Assembly: GCF_034627025.1 (NCBI RefSeq)
Contig: NZ_CP141048.1
Span: forward strand, 2,120,001-2,184,000
Source: Microvirga lotononidis
GTDB lineage: Bacteria > Pseudomonadota > Alphaproteobacteria > Rhizobiales > Beijerinckiaceae
Direction: 5' to 3'
Length of the DNA: 64,000 nt
Shown here: positions 26,804-37,849 of the stretch, piece after piece
Layout of the letters: the number at the start of each line of letters is the position of its first letter
Position numbering within the stretch: position 1 is the stretch's first letter
Made by a program: the position numbers and the translations under genes
Notes under the pieces: model-generated
The model's input: the letters and a program-made list of their open reading frames with translations, nothing else
Databases searched by the model: none
Told to the model about the DNA's origin: nothing

Positions 26804-26832
26804 GATATAGCCAAGGTTCATCCCCCTGTCAA
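26804..26832 (-). promoter_or_regulatory. strong sigma70-type promoter, minus strand
   Basis: Read on the minus strand, TTGACA (26832-26827), a 17-base spacer and TATATC (26809-26804) form a near-consensus promoter pointing at the candidate structured transcript. Nothing coding on that strand lies close downstream. Confidence 0.55.
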
Positions 26833-26847
26833 GAACAAAGTGGGAAC
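26833..26847. promoter_or_regulatory. LexA-type (SOS) box candidate
   Basis: GAAC-N7-GAAC is the reverse form of the alphaproteobacterial LexA consensus GTTC-N7-GTTC. It abuts the -35 hexamer of the minus-strand promoter. A motif of eight fixed bases is expected about twice by chance in 64 kb, so position rather than sequence makes it notable. Confidence 0.4.
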
Positions 26848-26869
26848 ATAACGTTGCTCTCGGAGCCTT

Positions 26870-26904
26870 GCCGTCATGGCCGGGCGTGTCCCGGCCATGA
26901 CGGC
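26870..26904. repeat. perfect 15-bp hairpin, family A related
   Basis: GCCGTCATGGCCGGG and its exact complement flank a CGTGT loop. The arm sequence shares the CGTCATG...CCGG core with the longer family A elements nearby, so this may be a shortened copy. Confidence 0.75.
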
Positions 26905-26950
26905 AGTGAGGGTTAGAGCTGGAGCACAAAGTGCCGGGGCGGCAATACTA

Positions 26951-27056
26951 CCCTCCCACGTCATGACCGGCCTCGTGCCGGTGATCCCGACCGGAAAGGC
27001 GCGGCGCTTCACACAATCGGGATGGCCGGCACAAGGCCGGTCATGACGTGGGAGGG
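26951..27056. repeat. palindromic intergenic repeat, family A copy 1
   Basis: The arms begin CCCTCCCACGTCATGACCGG and end with the complementary CCGGTCATGACGTGGGAGGG, with inner TGATCCCGA / TCGGGAT pairing. Related copies lie at 38843-38938 and 49481-49570. Confidence 0.85.
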
Positions 27057-27156
27057 TGTCATCCTCAGGCTGAGCAAAGCGAGGAAAGGGGATCCATGCT
27101 CAAGCGCTGCGCGACGGAATCCCTTCCCCTCTACGGCGGGTCCCTCCGGGAATGAC
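27057..27156. repeat. palindromic intergenic repeat, family B copy 1
   Basis: The left part is TGTCATCCTCAGGCTGAGC, then GCGAGGAAAGGGGATCC; the right part is GGAATCCCTTCCCCTC, then CCGGGAATGACA. It is directly next to family A copy 1. Two more copies flank the GIY-YIG gene at 37407-37504 and 37850-37949. Confidence 0.8.
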
Positions 27157-27168
27157 ATCGAGAGGCGA

Positions 27169-27813
27169 TTACCGCCGCTTCAGCAGGAACACACCCTGGT
27201 CGCCGAGCAGGTTCCAGACCCACCAGGGCAGGGTGACGCGGATGGGCTGGCCGCCGGCATTGAGCGCGACGGCCTTTTCCATCTGGGCGCCGACCTCGCG
27301 ACACAGCTCCACGAAATCCCGGATGGTGCAGAAATGGATGTTCGGCGTGTCGTACCAGGAATAGGGCAGGTTCTCGGTCATGGGCATGCGACCGCGGAAG
27401 CCGAGGTCGAAACGCACGCGCCAATGGCCGAAATTGGGGAAGGACACGATGGCCCGGCGGCCGATGCGCAGGAGATGCTCCAGCACGACCTTGGGCTGGC
27501 GCGTCGCCTGGATGGTCTGCGAGAGGATCACGTAATCGAAGGCGTCGTCGGGATAATCGGCCAAGTCCGTGTCGGCGTCGCCCTGGATGACCGGCAGGCC
27601 CTTGGCGAGGCACGCGTTCACCCCCTCCCGCGAGATCTCGATTCCGCGTCCGTCGACTTGCCTGCGGTCGCGCAGGATGGCGAGCAGGGAACCGTCGCCG
27701 CAGCCGATGTCGAGCACGCGGGAGCCCGGCTCGACCATGTCGGCCACCATCAGGAAGTCCAGGCGGTGTCCGGTCTCGCTGTCGGTCAGGGGCAGGGTGG
27801 CAGGCAGGTTCAT
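27169..27813 (-). CDS. metW: methionine biosynthesis protein MetW
   Basis: 214 residues. The SAM-type loop [15 protein letters not shown] lies at about residues 34-48, followed by [19 protein letters not shown] and the MetW-typical [10 protein letters not shown] and [18 protein letters not shown]. MetW accompanies MetX in proteobacteria and is required for or stimulates homoserine acetylation/succinylation; a methyltransferase reaction has not been shown. The ATG at 27813 overlaps the metX stop by 4 bp, giving the usual metXW operon. The frame upstream of this start lies inside metX and is not coding. Confidence 0.95.
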   Translation of the reverse strand: MNLPATLPLTDSETGHRLDFLMVADMVEPGSRVLDIGCGDGSLLAILRDRRQVDGRGIEISREGVNACLAKGLPVIQGDADTDLADYPDDAFDYVILSQTIQATRQPKVVLEHLLRIGRRAIVSFPNFGHWRVRFDLGFRGRMPMTENLPYSWYDTPNIHFCTIRDFVELCREVGAQMEKAVALNAGGQPIRVTLPWWVWNLLGDQGVFLLKRR

Positions 27814-28982
27814 GCGATTCCCCGCACCCGCGCGGCCGCGTCGATGAAGCCGCGGGCGGCCGCGAACATTTCGGGCTCTTCGAGCAGGAAGGCGTCGTGC
27901 CCCTTGTCGCTCTCCACCTCGACGAAGCCGACGGAGGCCGCCGCCGCATTGAGCGCATGGACGATGGCCCGCGAGTCGGAGGTGGGGAAGAGCCAGTCGG
28001 AGGTGAAGGAGATCACGCAGAAGCGCGTGGCGGAACCCTTGAAGGCTTTCGCAAGCGAGCCGCCATGCTCCGCCGCGATGTCGAAATAATCCATCGCCCG
28101 GGTGACGTAGAGATAGGAATTGGCGTCGAACCGCTCGACGAAGGCGATGCCCTGGTAGCGCAGGTAGCTCTCGATCTGGAAATCGGCGTCGAAGGAGAAG
28201 GTCGGGGCGCTGCGGTCCTGGAAGTTGCGTCCGAACTTCCGGTGCAGGGCCATCTCGGAGAGATAAGTGATATGCGCGCCCATGCGGGCGACCGCGAGGC
28301 CCTTGGAAGGCCGCGTGCCCTCGACGAGGTAGCGCCCGCTGCGCCATTCCGGATCGGCCATCACGGCCTGACGGCCGACTTCGTGGAAGGCGATGTTCTG
28401 GGCGGAATGGCGGGCGGCCGTCGCGATGGGCAGGGCGGAAAACACCCGGTTGGAATAGCTCACCGCCCATTGCAGCACCTGCATGCCGCCCATGGAGCCG
28501 CCGACGACGCAGAACAGGCTTTCGATGCCGAGCTTGTCGATCAAGGCGGCCTGGGCCCGCACCATGTCCCGGATGGTGACGACCGGGAAGTCGAGCGCAT
28601 AGGGCTCGCCCGTGGCCGGGTTGATCGAGGCCGGGCCCGTGGTGCCCATGCAGCCGCCGATCACGTTGGCGCAGATCACGAAGAAGCGGTCCGTGTCCAC
28701 CGGCTTGCCGGGCCCCACCATTGTCAGCCACCAGCCAGGCTTGCCCGTCACCGGGTTGTCGTTCGCCACGTGCTGGTCGCCGGTCAGGGCATGGCAGATG
28801 AGCACGGCGTTGGACTTGTCAGCGTTAAGGGTGCCGTAGGTCTGGTAGGCGATCTGCCAGGGGGACAAGGCCACCCCGGAATCCATCATCAAGGGCTCGT
28901 CCGCGCCAAAGCGCATCACGAGGCTCGACGGGTCGTCGACCTGGCTTCGCGGTTCGGAGGACAGGGGCGCAAATGACATCAT
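27810..28982 (-). CDS. metX: homoserine O-acetyltransferase (MetX)
   Basis: 390 residues, alpha/beta-hydrolase fold. The nucleophile elbow is [10 protein letters not shown] (Ser near 160); the acid is in [13 protein letters not shown] and the histidine in [13 protein letters not shown]. It also has [13 protein letters not shown] and the GMTIRDMV-like region [13 protein letters not shown], which are typical of MetX. It acylates homoserine for methionine synthesis; some alphaproteobacterial MetX enzymes use succinyl-CoA instead, which sequence alone does not settle. Two adjacent ATGs mark the start. An inverted repeat lies upstream (28992-29047), and no SAM-II riboswitch pattern was found there. 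Confidence 0.94.
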   Translation of the reverse strand: MMSFAPLSSEPRSQVDDPSSLVMRFGADEPLMMDSGVALSPWQIAYQTYGTLNADKSNAVLICHALTGDQHVANDNPVTGKPGWWLTMVGPGKPVDTDRFFVICANVIGGCMGTTGPASINPATGEPYALDFPVVTIRDMVRAQAALIDKLGIESLFCVVGGSMGGMQVLQWAVSYSNRVFSALPIATAARHSAQNIAFHEVGRQAVMADPEWRSGRYLVEGTRPSKGLAVARMGAHITYLSEMALHRKFGRNFQDRSAPTFSFDADFQIESYLRYQGIAFVERFDANSYLYVTRAMDYFDIAAEHGGSLAKAFKGSATRFCVISFTSDWLFPTSDSRAIVHALNAAAASVGFVEVESDKGHDAFLLEEPEMFAAARGFIDAAARVRGIA

Positions 28983-28991
28983 TGAGCGGAA

Positions 28992-29047
28992 ATGTTCGTT
29001 CTTTCGAACAACCGGTACTGCGGAGCGGCTGTCGCGTCAACGAACAT
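28992..29047. promoter_or_regulatory. inverted repeat in metX upstream region
   Basis: ATGTTCGTT (28992-29000) and AACGAACAT (29039-29047) are perfect 9-bp complements 38 bp apart, and GTTCTTTCGAAC lies inside the left part. This could be an operator or a leader stem-loop for metXW. Its role is inferred from position only. Confidence 0.4.
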
Positions 29048-29108
29048 AACGTCTCGCCGGGGCCTGTAAGTCCCTGGGATAAGGTTGTCGACGACCTTCC
29101 ATTTCGCG

Positions 29109-29140
29109 AAAAGCCCGCCTCATGGCGAGAGGCGGGCTTT
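29109..29140 (-). terminator. Rho-independent terminator of the GST gene
   Basis: AAAGCCCGCCTC and GAGGCGGGCTTT pair around a 7-base loop. On the minus strand the stem ends in TTTTCG. It lies 11 bp beyond the GST stop codon. Confidence 0.8.
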
Positions 29141-29150
29141 CAACTCTTGA

Positions 29151-29858
29151 TCAGGCTGCGAGCGCTTGCTGGCGCAGGAAGTCGTCCAGGGACATCTCTC
29201 CCCTGAACCCGCCGGTGCCGGCGGCCTTCTCGCCTCGCTCGATCGCGTGAGCGAACTGGACCGCCGGGTCCGCCTCCAGCTTCTCGAAGAGGCGCTGCAA
29301 GCCGGGATAGTCGCGCCGGTCGACGACGTCGTGATATTTGGTCCAGCGGGCAATGCCGATGAAATAGGCATCGGCCAATGTGCGCTGTTCACCCAGAAGC
29401 CATTCCTTGCTCCCGAGCAGCGCATTCAGGTTGGTATGGGCTTTCGTGACCTGCGCCGCCCCATAGGCTCTGAGAACATCCTTTTCGCTCCCCACCGCGC
29501 CGTGCTCGAGGGCATGCCAGAGCGGGCCGAAGGCGGCGAAGAAGCTGGTGTTGAGAAAGGCCAGCATCTGGTTGAGGCGATCGAACCCTGACGTCCCCTG
29601 CGGGAAGGATAATCCCTTGTCGATGCCCCGTGCACCAAGATGATTGAGGATGGCCATGCTCTCGTTGATCCGCTCGCCCTTGGCGGTGACCAGGGTCGGG
29701 GTTTCTCCGAGCGGATTGATCGTCCGATAGGCGTCGCTCGTTACGACGGCGGGCATTTCGATGCGGCAGAGGCGATAGGGTTCCCCAAGCCATTCCAGGG
29801 CAACGATCGAGCCGAACGAGCATCCCGAGGGAACGCCGTACATGAGGGTCTGAATCAT
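29151..29858 (-). CDS. glutathione S-transferase family protein
   Basis: 235 residues. The N-terminal thioredoxin-like domain has YGVPSGCSFGSIVALEWLG, with a serine/cysteine pair near the usual catalytic position, INPLGETPTL with the cis-proline, and NESMAILNHLG as the glutathione-binding strand-helix. The C-terminal helical domain contains EWLLGEQRTLADAYFIGI, a conserved GST N-capping box. It probably conjugates or reduces an electrophile; the substrate is unknown. It is divergent from a LysR gene with an 11-bp inverted repeat between them, so that regulator is the likely controller. GGAG lies 8 bp before the ATG. Confidence 0.9.
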   Translation of the reverse strand: MIQTLMYGVPSGCSFGSIVALEWLGEPYRLCRIEMPAVVTSDAYRTINPLGETPTLVTAKGERINESMAILNHLGARGIDKGLSFPQGTSGFDRLNQMLAFLNTSFFAAFGPLWHALEHGAVGSEKDVLRAYGAAQVTKAHTNLNALLGSKEWLLGEQRTLADAYFIGIARWTKYHDVVDRRDYPGLQRLFEKLEADPAVQFAHAIERGEKAAGTGGFRGEMSLDDFLRQQALAA

Positions 29859-29896
29859 GGTGTGTCTCCGTTCTTGATGACGTCACCACGATGCCA

Positions 29897-29946
29897 TTGT
29901 GGACTTTAGGTCTGTAGATGATAGTTTTGAGACTCAAAGTCCACAA
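29897..29946. promoter_or_regulatory. putative LysR operator between GST and lysR genes
   Basis: TTGTGGACTTT (29897-29907) and AAAGTCCACAA (29936-29946) are perfect 11-bp complements separated by 28 bp in the 103-bp divergent promoter region. The symmetry and placement fit a binding site for the neighbouring LysR protein, possibly two half-sites of a tetramer. Confidence 0.55.
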
Positions 29947-29961
29947 TTGTGAACGATAGGG

Positions 29962-30843
29962 ATGAGGTTCAGCTTCAACGATCTGCATGTCTTCGTCCAG
30001 GCCGTGGAGCACGGAGGTTTCGCCGCCGCCGCACGGCAGTTGAACATGCCCAAATCGACCATCAGCAAACGCGTCGCCGAGCTCGAGGCCGATCTCGGTA
30101 TTCGCCTGATCCACCGGACCTCGCGCAGCTTCGTGTTGACCGATGTCGGCCGGGATTTCTACGACCATGCCCGGGCGGCCGTCATCGAGGCGGAGGCGGC
30201 CGAGAGCGTGGTGCAGCGGCGGCGGGAAGAGCCCCAGGGCCTCGTTCGGATCACCGCTTCCGTTCCGGTGGCGCAGTACCACCTTGCCCACCGTCTGCCC
30301 GCTCTTGCGCGTGCCTATCCCAGGCTCGATCTGCAGCTCCACATCACGGATCGCTTCGTCGACCTGGTTCGGGAAGGCTTCGACATCGCGATCCGAAGCC
30401 ATTTCTCGCCTTTACCCGATTCCGACCTTGTCCAGCGCCGGATGGCGGTCGAGCGCATCATACTGGTCGCAGCGCCGGACTACCTGGCTCTTCAGGGCGT
30501 GCCGAAGCACCCCGAGGACATCGTTCGCCATGACGGGCTGTTGACGGGACCCACGACAAGGACCTGGCGCCTGACGCACAAGGACGGCCGGGACGTGCAG
30601 GTCACCCCGGCACCGCGGCTCGTTGCCGATGAATCCCTGGTGCTGTTGAGGGCCGCGGCCGCCGGGCTTGGGATCGCATGCCTTCCCGAATCCATCCCGG
30701 CGGCGGCCATGGAAGCCGGAGAACTGACAGGGGTGCTGCCGGACTGGTCGGCCGGAAGCGTAACCTCCACGATCCTGACGCCCCATCGGCGCAGCGAGCT
30801 TTCATCCGTCAGGGCCGTCATCGATTTCCTGGCCGGGACCTGA
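29962..30843 (+). CDS. LysR-family transcriptional regulator
   Basis: 293 residues. An N-terminal winged helix (FNDLHVFVQAVEHGGFAAAARQLNMPKSTISKRVAELEADLG, residues about 4-46) leads into a linker helix and a substrate-binding domain with ITASVPVAQYHLAHRLPALA and FDIAIRSHFSPLPDSDL, as in the CrbR/AaeR-like LysR branch. It probably activates or represses the divergent GST gene in response to an unknown ligand. The start codon has only a weak ribosome site (AGGG very close). Confidence 0.92.
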   Translation: MRFSFNDLHVFVQAVEHGGFAAAARQLNMPKSTISKRVAELEADLGIRLIHRTSRSFVLTDVGRDFYDHARAAVIEAEAAESVVQRRREEPQGLVRITASVPVAQYHLAHRLPALARAYPRLDLQLHITDRFVDLVREGFDIAIRSHFSPLPDSDLVQRRMAVERIILVAAPDYLALQGVPKHPEDIVRHDGLLTGPTTRTWRLTHKDGRDVQVTPAPRLVADESLVLLRAAAAGLGIACLPESIPAAAMEAGELTGVLPDWSAGSVTSTILTPHRRSELSSVRAVIDFLAGT

Positions 30844-30929
30844 TGGCCCGTAAAACCCCCAGTGCAATCGGTGATGACAAGGCCGGGCAAAACCGTCAAA
30901 GAAAGGGCCCGACCGAAGGATGACGTGAC

Positions 30930-31769
30930 ATGTCCGCCGAGAAGCCCGCCCCCTCCCTTGCCGAGCTGCGCCAGGAGATCGACCGGATCGACGAGGCGAT
31001 GCACCGGCTGCTCATGGAGCGCGGCACCATCATCGACCGGCTGATCGCCTCCAAGAAGGCCTCCCAGACAGGCATAAGCTCCGCCTTCCGGCCCGGCCGC
31101 GAGGCCTCGATGATGAAGGCTCTGGCCGAGCGTCATGAGGGGCTGCTGCCCCTCGACACGGTGGAGAGCATCTGGCGGGTGATCATCGGCACCTTCACCT
31201 ACGTCCAGTCCAACTACTCGGTCCATGCCGACATTTCGGGCGGGGACGCGCCCATGCGCGACTCGGCCCGGTTCCATTTCGGCTTCACGGTGCCTTACGT
31301 CACCCATCCGAGCGCCGCGGCCGTGATCGAGGCGGTGGCTGCTTCGCGAGGCGATCTTGGCATCTTCCGGCTCGACCAGGGCGCGACCAGCGGCGCCTGG
31401 TGGCGCACGCTGGCCGACAAGCGCCGCCCGAAGATCATCGCGCGCCTGCCCTTCATCGAGCGGCCCGACCACCCGGCCGGAACGCCGGTCTTCGTCATCT
31501 CCAAGCCCCTGACCGACGCGGCCGTGCGGGACGTGGTGCTCTATGCCGCCCAGTTCGAGCGCTGGCACAAGGGCGCCAACGAAGCGCTGATCCAGCTCGG
31601 CGGCGAGGTGGTGGCGAGCGCGGCCGACACGAACGGCCTGTCCGAGCTCATCGCCGTGCCCGGCGCCGTCGAGCCCGCGCAGCTGCGCCAGGCCCTCACC
31701 AAGGCGGGCGCGAGCCTCGCCCAGCTCGCCGAGATCGGCAGCCATGCCGAACGTTTCCACGTGAAATGA
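30930..31769 (+). CDS. chorismate mutase with C-terminal prephenate dehydratase-like region
   Basis: 279 residues. Residues about 9-95 are an AroQ-type chorismate mutase: LAELRQEIDRIDEAMHRLLMER, IDRLIASKKAS with the catalytic Arg/Lys positions, and VESIWRVIIGTFTYVQ. The following 180 residues have a periplasmic-binding-like pattern (HFGFTVPYVTHPSAAAVIEAV, GDLGIFRLDQG) that resembles a degenerate prephenate dehydratase core; the usual TRF motif is not seen. It makes prephenate for Phe/Tyr synthesis. hisC and a prephenate dehydrogenase follow on the same strand, so chorismate-to-tyrosine chemistry is clustered here. Confidence 0.85.
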   Translation: MSAEKPAPSLAELRQEIDRIDEAMHRLLMERGTIIDRLIASKKASQTGISSAFRPGREASMMKALAERHEGLLPLDTVESIWRVIIGTFTYVQSNYSVHADISGGDAPMRDSARFHFGFTVPYVTHPSAAAVIEAVAASRGDLGIFRLDQGATSGAWWRTLADKRRPKIIARLPFIERPDHPAGTPVFVISKPLTDAAVRDVVLYAAQFERWHKGANEALIQLGGEVVASAADTNGLSELIAVPGAVEPAQLRQALTKAGASLAQLAEIGSHAERFHVK

Positions 31770-31822
31770 ACATGAAGCTGCGCTAGAGCATCCGCCAACA
31801 GACCGATTGCTAGGAAGTGAAG

Positions 31823-32923
31823 ATGTCCACCCGTCCCCAGCCCCGTCCCGGCGTGATGCAGATCGACGCCTATGTGCCCGGCAAGAGCAAGGCCGCAGGG
31901 GTTGCCAAGGTCCATAAGCTCTCCTCGAACGAGACACCCCTCGGCCCCTCGCCGAAGGCCATGGAAGCGTTCCGGTCCTTCGACCATCTCGAGCTTTATC
32001 CGGACGGCGCGGCGACGAAGCTGCGCGAGGCGATCGGGGCGAAATACGGCCTCGATCCGAGCCGCATCATCTGCGGCGCGGGCTCGGACGAGCTGCTCGC
32101 GATGATCACCCATGCCTATGTGGGCCCGGGCGACGAGGGCATCTTCACCGAGCACGGTTTCCTGGTCTACCGCATCGCGATCCTGGCCGCCGGAGGGACG
32201 CCCGTGGTGGCGCCGGAAAAGGACCTGCGCACCGACGTGGATGCGATCCTTAGCCGGGTGACGGAGAAGACCAAGATCGTCTTCCTGGCCAATCCCAACA
32301 ACCCGACCGGCACCTACATTCCCTTCGACGAGGTGAAGCGCCTGCATGCGGGACTGCCGCCCCATGTGGTGCTGGTGCTCGACGCGGCCTATGCGGAATA
32401 CGTCCGCCGCAACGACTACGAATCGGGCCTCGAGCTCGTCGCCACGTCCGAGAACGTGGTGATGACGCGCACCTTCTCGAAGATCTACGGCCTCGCCAAC
32501 CTTCGTCTCGGCTGGATGGTGGCGCCCGCCCACATCGCCGACGCGGTCAACCGCATTCGCGGACCGTTCAACGTCAGCGGCCCGGCCATGGCGGCCGGCG
32601 TCGCGGCGATCCAGGACGAGGCCCATCTGGCGAAGGCCATCGAGCACAACGAGCGCTGGCTCGCATGGCTCACCCGCGAGATCGAGGCCCTGGGCCTGAC
32701 GGTCACGCCGAGCGTCGGCAATTTCCTGATGGTCCACTTCCCGAAGGAAGCGGGCCGGACCGCGCAGGATGCCGATGCGTTTCTCTCCGGCCGCGGCCTG
32801 ATCCTGCGCCGGATCGACGCCTATGGCCTGCCGAACGCGCTTCGCCTGACCGTGGGCGACGAGGAGGCGAACGGCCTCGTGGTGGCGGCCCTGCGCGATT
32901 TTCTCGGGGGGCAGCATGCCTGA
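31823..32923 (+). CDS. hisC: histidinol-phosphate / aromatic aminotransferase
   Basis: 366 residues, fold type I. It has [13 protein letters not shown] near the N-terminus, [21 protein letters not shown] and the PLP lysine in [15 protein letters not shown]. HisC makes histidinol phosphate. Placed between chorismate mutase and prephenate dehydrogenase, it may also or mainly transaminate phenylpyruvate, 4-hydroxyphenylpyruvate or prephenate, as this branch often does. The ATG at 31823 was chosen because AGGA lies 8 bp upstream; a GTG at 31817 is the alternative. The stop overlaps the next start by 8 bp. Confidence 0.92.
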   Translation: MSTRPQPRPGVMQIDAYVPGKSKAAGVAKVHKLSSNETPLGPSPKAMEAFRSFDHLELYPDGAATKLREAIGAKYGLDPSRIICGAGSDELLAMITHAYVGPGDEGIFTEHGFLVYRIAILAAGGTPVVAPEKDLRTDVDAILSRVTEKTKIVFLANPNNPTGTYIPFDEVKRLHAGLPPHVVLVLDAAYAEYVRRNDYESGLELVATSENVVMTRTFSKIYGLANLRLGWMVAPAHIADAVNRIRGPFNVSGPAMAAGVAAIQDEAHLAKAIEHNERWLAWLTREIEALGLTVTPSVGNFLMVHFPKEAGRTAQDADAFLSGRGLILRRIDAYGLPNALRLTVGDEEANGLVVAALRDFLGGQHA

Positions 32924-33866
32924 GCGTCTCGGTCCTCCGCGCGACACGCCGCTCTTCGAGCGCGTGACCCTCATCGGCCTCGGGCTGATTGGCTCGTCCA
33001 TCGCCCGCGCGGCGCGCCATCTCAACCTCGCGCGCACCATCGTGGCCGTCGATGCGAGCGAGGCCGTGGTCGAACGGGTCAAGGAACTCGGGATCGCCGA
33101 CGAGGCGACGACCGACGTTGTGGCGGGCGTGCGGGATGCGGATCTCGTGATCCTCTGCGTGCCCGTGGGCGTCTGCGGGACGGTGGCCGAGGCCATGCGC
33201 TCGGGCCTCAAGCCCGGCTGCATCGTGTCGGATGTGGGTTCGGTGAAGGCCTCCGTCATCGCGCAGGTGCAGCCGCATCTGCCCGAGGGCGTGTCGTTCG
33301 TGCCCGCCCATCCCGTGGCCGGCACGGAGCATTCAGGCCCGGATGCGGGCTTCGTGACGCTCTTCCACAATCGCTGGTGCATCCTCACGCCGCCGGACGG
33401 CACGGACGAGGCGGCCGTCGCGCGCGTGCGCGCCTTCTGGGAAGCGATGGGCTCCAATGTCGAGGTGATGAGCGCGCAGCACCATGATCTCGTGCTCGCC
33501 ATCACCAGCCACGTGCCGCACCTGATCGCCTACAACATCGTCGGCACGGCGGCGGATCTGGAGACCGTCACGCAAGGCGAGGTGATCAAGTTCTCCGCCG
33601 GCGGCTTCCGCGACTTCACCCGCATCGCCGCCTCCGACCCGACCATGTGGCGCGACGTCTTCCTGCACAACCGGGAAGCCGTGCTGGAGATGCTGGGCCG
33701 CCTCAACGAGGACATCGCGCTGCTCGCCCGCGCCATCCGCTGGGGCGAGGGCGACAAGCTCTTCGACCTCTTCACCCGCACCCGCGCCATCCGCCGCGGC
33801 ATCATCTCGTCGGGCCAGGAAACCCCGGAGCCGGATTTCGGCCGCCGCCGCGAGGACAAGGCGTAA
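32916..33866 (+). CDS. tyrC: prephenate/arogenate dehydrogenase family protein
   Basis: 316 residues. The NAD(P)-binding motif is [20 protein letters not shown] (about 11-30), [13 protein letters not shown] follows, and the catalytic-site segment is [18 protein letters not shown] with the conserved His, as in TyrA-type dehydrogenases. The C-terminal helical dimerisation domain contains [22 protein letters not shown]. It decarboxylates prephenate or arogenate toward tyrosine. It overlaps hisC by 8 bp, so the two are translationally coupled. The gene name depends on whether prephenate or arogenate is used, which cannot be seen here. Confidence 0.92.
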   Translation: MPERLGPPRDTPLFERVTLIGLGLIGSSIARAARHLNLARTIVAVDASEAVVERVKELGIADEATTDVVAGVRDADLVILCVPVGVCGTVAEAMRSGLKPGCIVSDVGSVKASVIAQVQPHLPEGVSFVPAHPVAGTEHSGPDAGFVTLFHNRWCILTPPDGTDEAAVARVRAFWEAMGSNVEVMSAQHHDLVLAITSHVPHLIAYNIVGTAADLETVTQGEVIKFSAGGFRDFTRIAASDPTMWRDVFLHNREAVLEMLGRLNEDIALLARAIRWGEGDKLFDLFTRTRAIRRGIISSGQETPEPDFGRRREDKA

Positions 33867-33873
33867 CGGGCAC

Positions 33874-33903
33874 AAAAAAATGGCCGGGCTTCGCGCCCGG
33901 CCA
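33874..33903. terminator. bidirectional terminator between tyrC and clpB
   Basis: TGGCCGGGC and GCCCGGCCA pair around TTCGC. Seven As before the stem provide a T-run on the minus strand for clpB; on the plus strand the tail is only CGTCTTTG, so it is stronger for clpB. Confidence 0.8.
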
Positions 33904-33930
33904 TCGTCTTTGTCGCTATAGGCAACCCGC

Positions 33931-36552
<2,622 letters not shown>

Positions 36553-36726
36553 TCTCATCCCTCCTCAGATCCGCCCGCCCTTCTGGAGGCACGGGCCGAT
36601 CCTGCGATGTCGGACCTCCTTCTGGAGCATCCGCAAACCTTAGGTGGGAGCATGGATCAGGAACAACAAGAGGGGAACCGGCATGTCCTCCTGGCATTGA
36701 CCCAGCAACAGTTTGAGGAGGTCTTC

Positions 36727-37053
36727 ATGACACGTGACCCGCGCTCGGACGCCGAGAAAGCCCGCGCAGACCTTGCCCGCAACGCGGAGCTTGGCCTTGC
36801 GGTCCCGGAAAGCCCGGTCGAGGAAGGACCGTCGGTCACGCCGGAAACCTTCGGCGACACCACCGAGAACGGGCGGGTGCCCCCCTTGCCCGGCCAGACG
36901 TCCGCCGAGGTCGAAGCAGGCCGGGACATCGGTGATTCCACCGGAAGCATCGCCACGTCCCGGGACATCCCGGTCGATCCCAAGCACGTGAAGGCCCCTC
37001 CGACTCATCGCAGCGACGAAGAAGACGGCGTGCTCACCCGCGCCAAGGAGTGA
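36727..37053 (+). CDS. small hydrophilic protein, probably disordered, 108 aa
   Basis: 108 residues with high Asp, Glu, Arg, Ser, Thr and Pro content and almost no hydrophobic core (TRDPRSDAEKARADLARNAE at the start, RDIPVDPKHVKAPPTHRS late). No known domain is recognised. GAGGAGG lies six bases before the ATG, a strong ribosome site that decides this start over in-frame upstream starts inside the clpB promoter region. Another small charged gene begins 4 bp after its stop, so they form a two-gene unit. Such proteins are common stress-related unknowns in this order; no function is claimed. Confidence 0.72.
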   Translation: MTRDPRSDAEKARADLARNAELGLAVPESPVEEGPSVTPETFGDTTENGRVPPLPGQTSAEVEAGRDIGDSTGSIATSRDIPVDPKHVKAPPTHRSDEEDGVLTRAKE

Positions 37054-37056
37054 CGA

Positions 37057-37341
37057 ATGATGGCCCTATCCGATCTTATCGCCCGTCTGAGCCCGAAGAA
37101 GCGCAAGGCCGAACAGGCCGAGAAGGCGCGCGAGGAACTGAAGGCCAATGCCGAGAAGGCCCTGCGCATGAAGCAGGAGGCCGGCCCGCAAACGAAGATT
37201 CCTGAGCATCAGACCTCGCACGAAGGTATGCACCAGCAGGATCCGCACCAGGTGGAGGTCGACGCCACCCGCGGCCGCGAAGCCGGTTTCACCCCCCAAC
37301 TCAAGCGCTCGAAGGTGGCCCGCTCGGGCGACGCTTCGTAA
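37057..37341 (+). CDS. small Lys/Glu-rich protein, 94 aa
   Basis: 94 residues. The first half is a charged amphipathic helix (SPKKRKAEQAEKAREELKAN) that may form a coiled coil; the rest is polar with repeated Gln/His (HEGMHQQDPHQVEVD). No family is recognised. GGAG precedes the ATG, which follows the upstream stop by 3 bases, so the pair is co-translated. A strong terminator ends the unit. Both members lack any membrane segment or signal peptide and are likely cytoplasmic. Confidence 0.72.
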   Translation: MMALSDLIARLSPKKRKAEQAEKAREELKANAEKALRMKQEAGPQTKIPEHQTSHEGMHQQDPHQVEVDATRGREAGFTPQLKRSKVARSGDAS

Positions 37342-37361
37342 GAGTTGCGTACGCGCCTGAG

Positions 37362-37391
37362 AAAAGCCCCGCCGAAACGGCGGGGCTTTTT
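37362..37391 (+). terminator. Rho-independent terminator
   Basis: AAAAGCCCCGCCG / CGGCGGGGCTTTT with an AAA loop is followed by TTG. It ends the two-gene charged-protein unit. Confidence 0.88.
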
Positions 37392-37406
37392 TGTTTGTAG
37401 CCCCGG

Positions 37407-37504
37407 TGTCATCCCCGGCCGGAGCGTAGCGAAGGGGAAGGGGATCCATAGCGCAGCGCTTGGGAGTGGATCCCCTTCCCTCGCTGCGCTCGCCGGGGAT
37501 GACA
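37407..37504. repeat. palindromic intergenic repeat, family B copy 2
   Basis: The outer arms TGTCATCCCCGG and CCGGGGATGACA and the inner arms GGGGAAGGGGATCCA and TGGATCCCCTTCCC fold over 98 bp. Its end lies 8 bp from the GIY-YIG stop codon. Confidence 0.85.
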
Positions 37505-37511
37505 CAGCGGG

Positions 37512-37802
37512 TCAGCGCGCCGTCGGATCAAGTTCTATCCAATCAGGATTGGAGCGCTCGATGAGCTTGATCTTCCATGCTCTGTTCCAACCTTTGAGCT
37601 GCTTTTCTCGCGCAATCGCATCGATCACATCTGCAAACATCTCTACATAGACGAGGCGAGTGACCCGGTACCGCCTCGTAAATCCAGGAATAGCCAGGGA
37701 TTTATGCTGCTCCACCCGTTGTACCAGATTACCGGTCACGCCGATGTACAGCGTGCCGTTCTTCTGACTGGCCAGAATGTAGACGGCGTAGCGTTCGTGC
37801 AT
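37512..37802 (-). CDS. GIY-YIG nuclease-family protein (UPF0213-like)
   Basis: 96 residues. The variant motif YAVYILASQ...LYIGVTGNL replaces GIY...YIG, followed by VQRVEQHK, TRRYRVTRLVYVEMFADVIDAIAREKQLKGW with the conserved Glu, and the terminal NPDWIEL. This is the short stand-alone GIY-YIG class (YhbQ-like), which is widespread and often mobile; its nuclease targets are unknown. The ATG at 37802 starts right at the fold, and longer in-frame starts run into the family B repeat. The gene is bracketed by two copies of that repeat (37407-37504 and 37850-37949), an unusual arrangement. Confidence 0.85.
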   Translation of the reverse strand: MHERYAVYILASQKNGTLYIGVTGNLVQRVEQHKSLAIPGFTRRYRVTRLVYVEMFADVIDAIAREKQLKGWNRAWKIKLIERSNPDWIELDPTAR

Positions 37803-37849
37803 CGTAACAGTCTCAGTTTTTTGATACTCTATAACAAAATGTACTGTCG

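Noticed and set aside
26450..26860. tmRNA, RNase P RNA or SRP RNA gene
   Set aside because: The tmRNA tag codons, the RNase P GAGGAAAGTCCGGGC motif and the SRP tetraloop region were looked for and not found on either strand.
28983..29110. SAM-II riboswitch ahead of metX
   Set aside because: The conserved GCTAAA and surrounding pseudoknot bases are absent.
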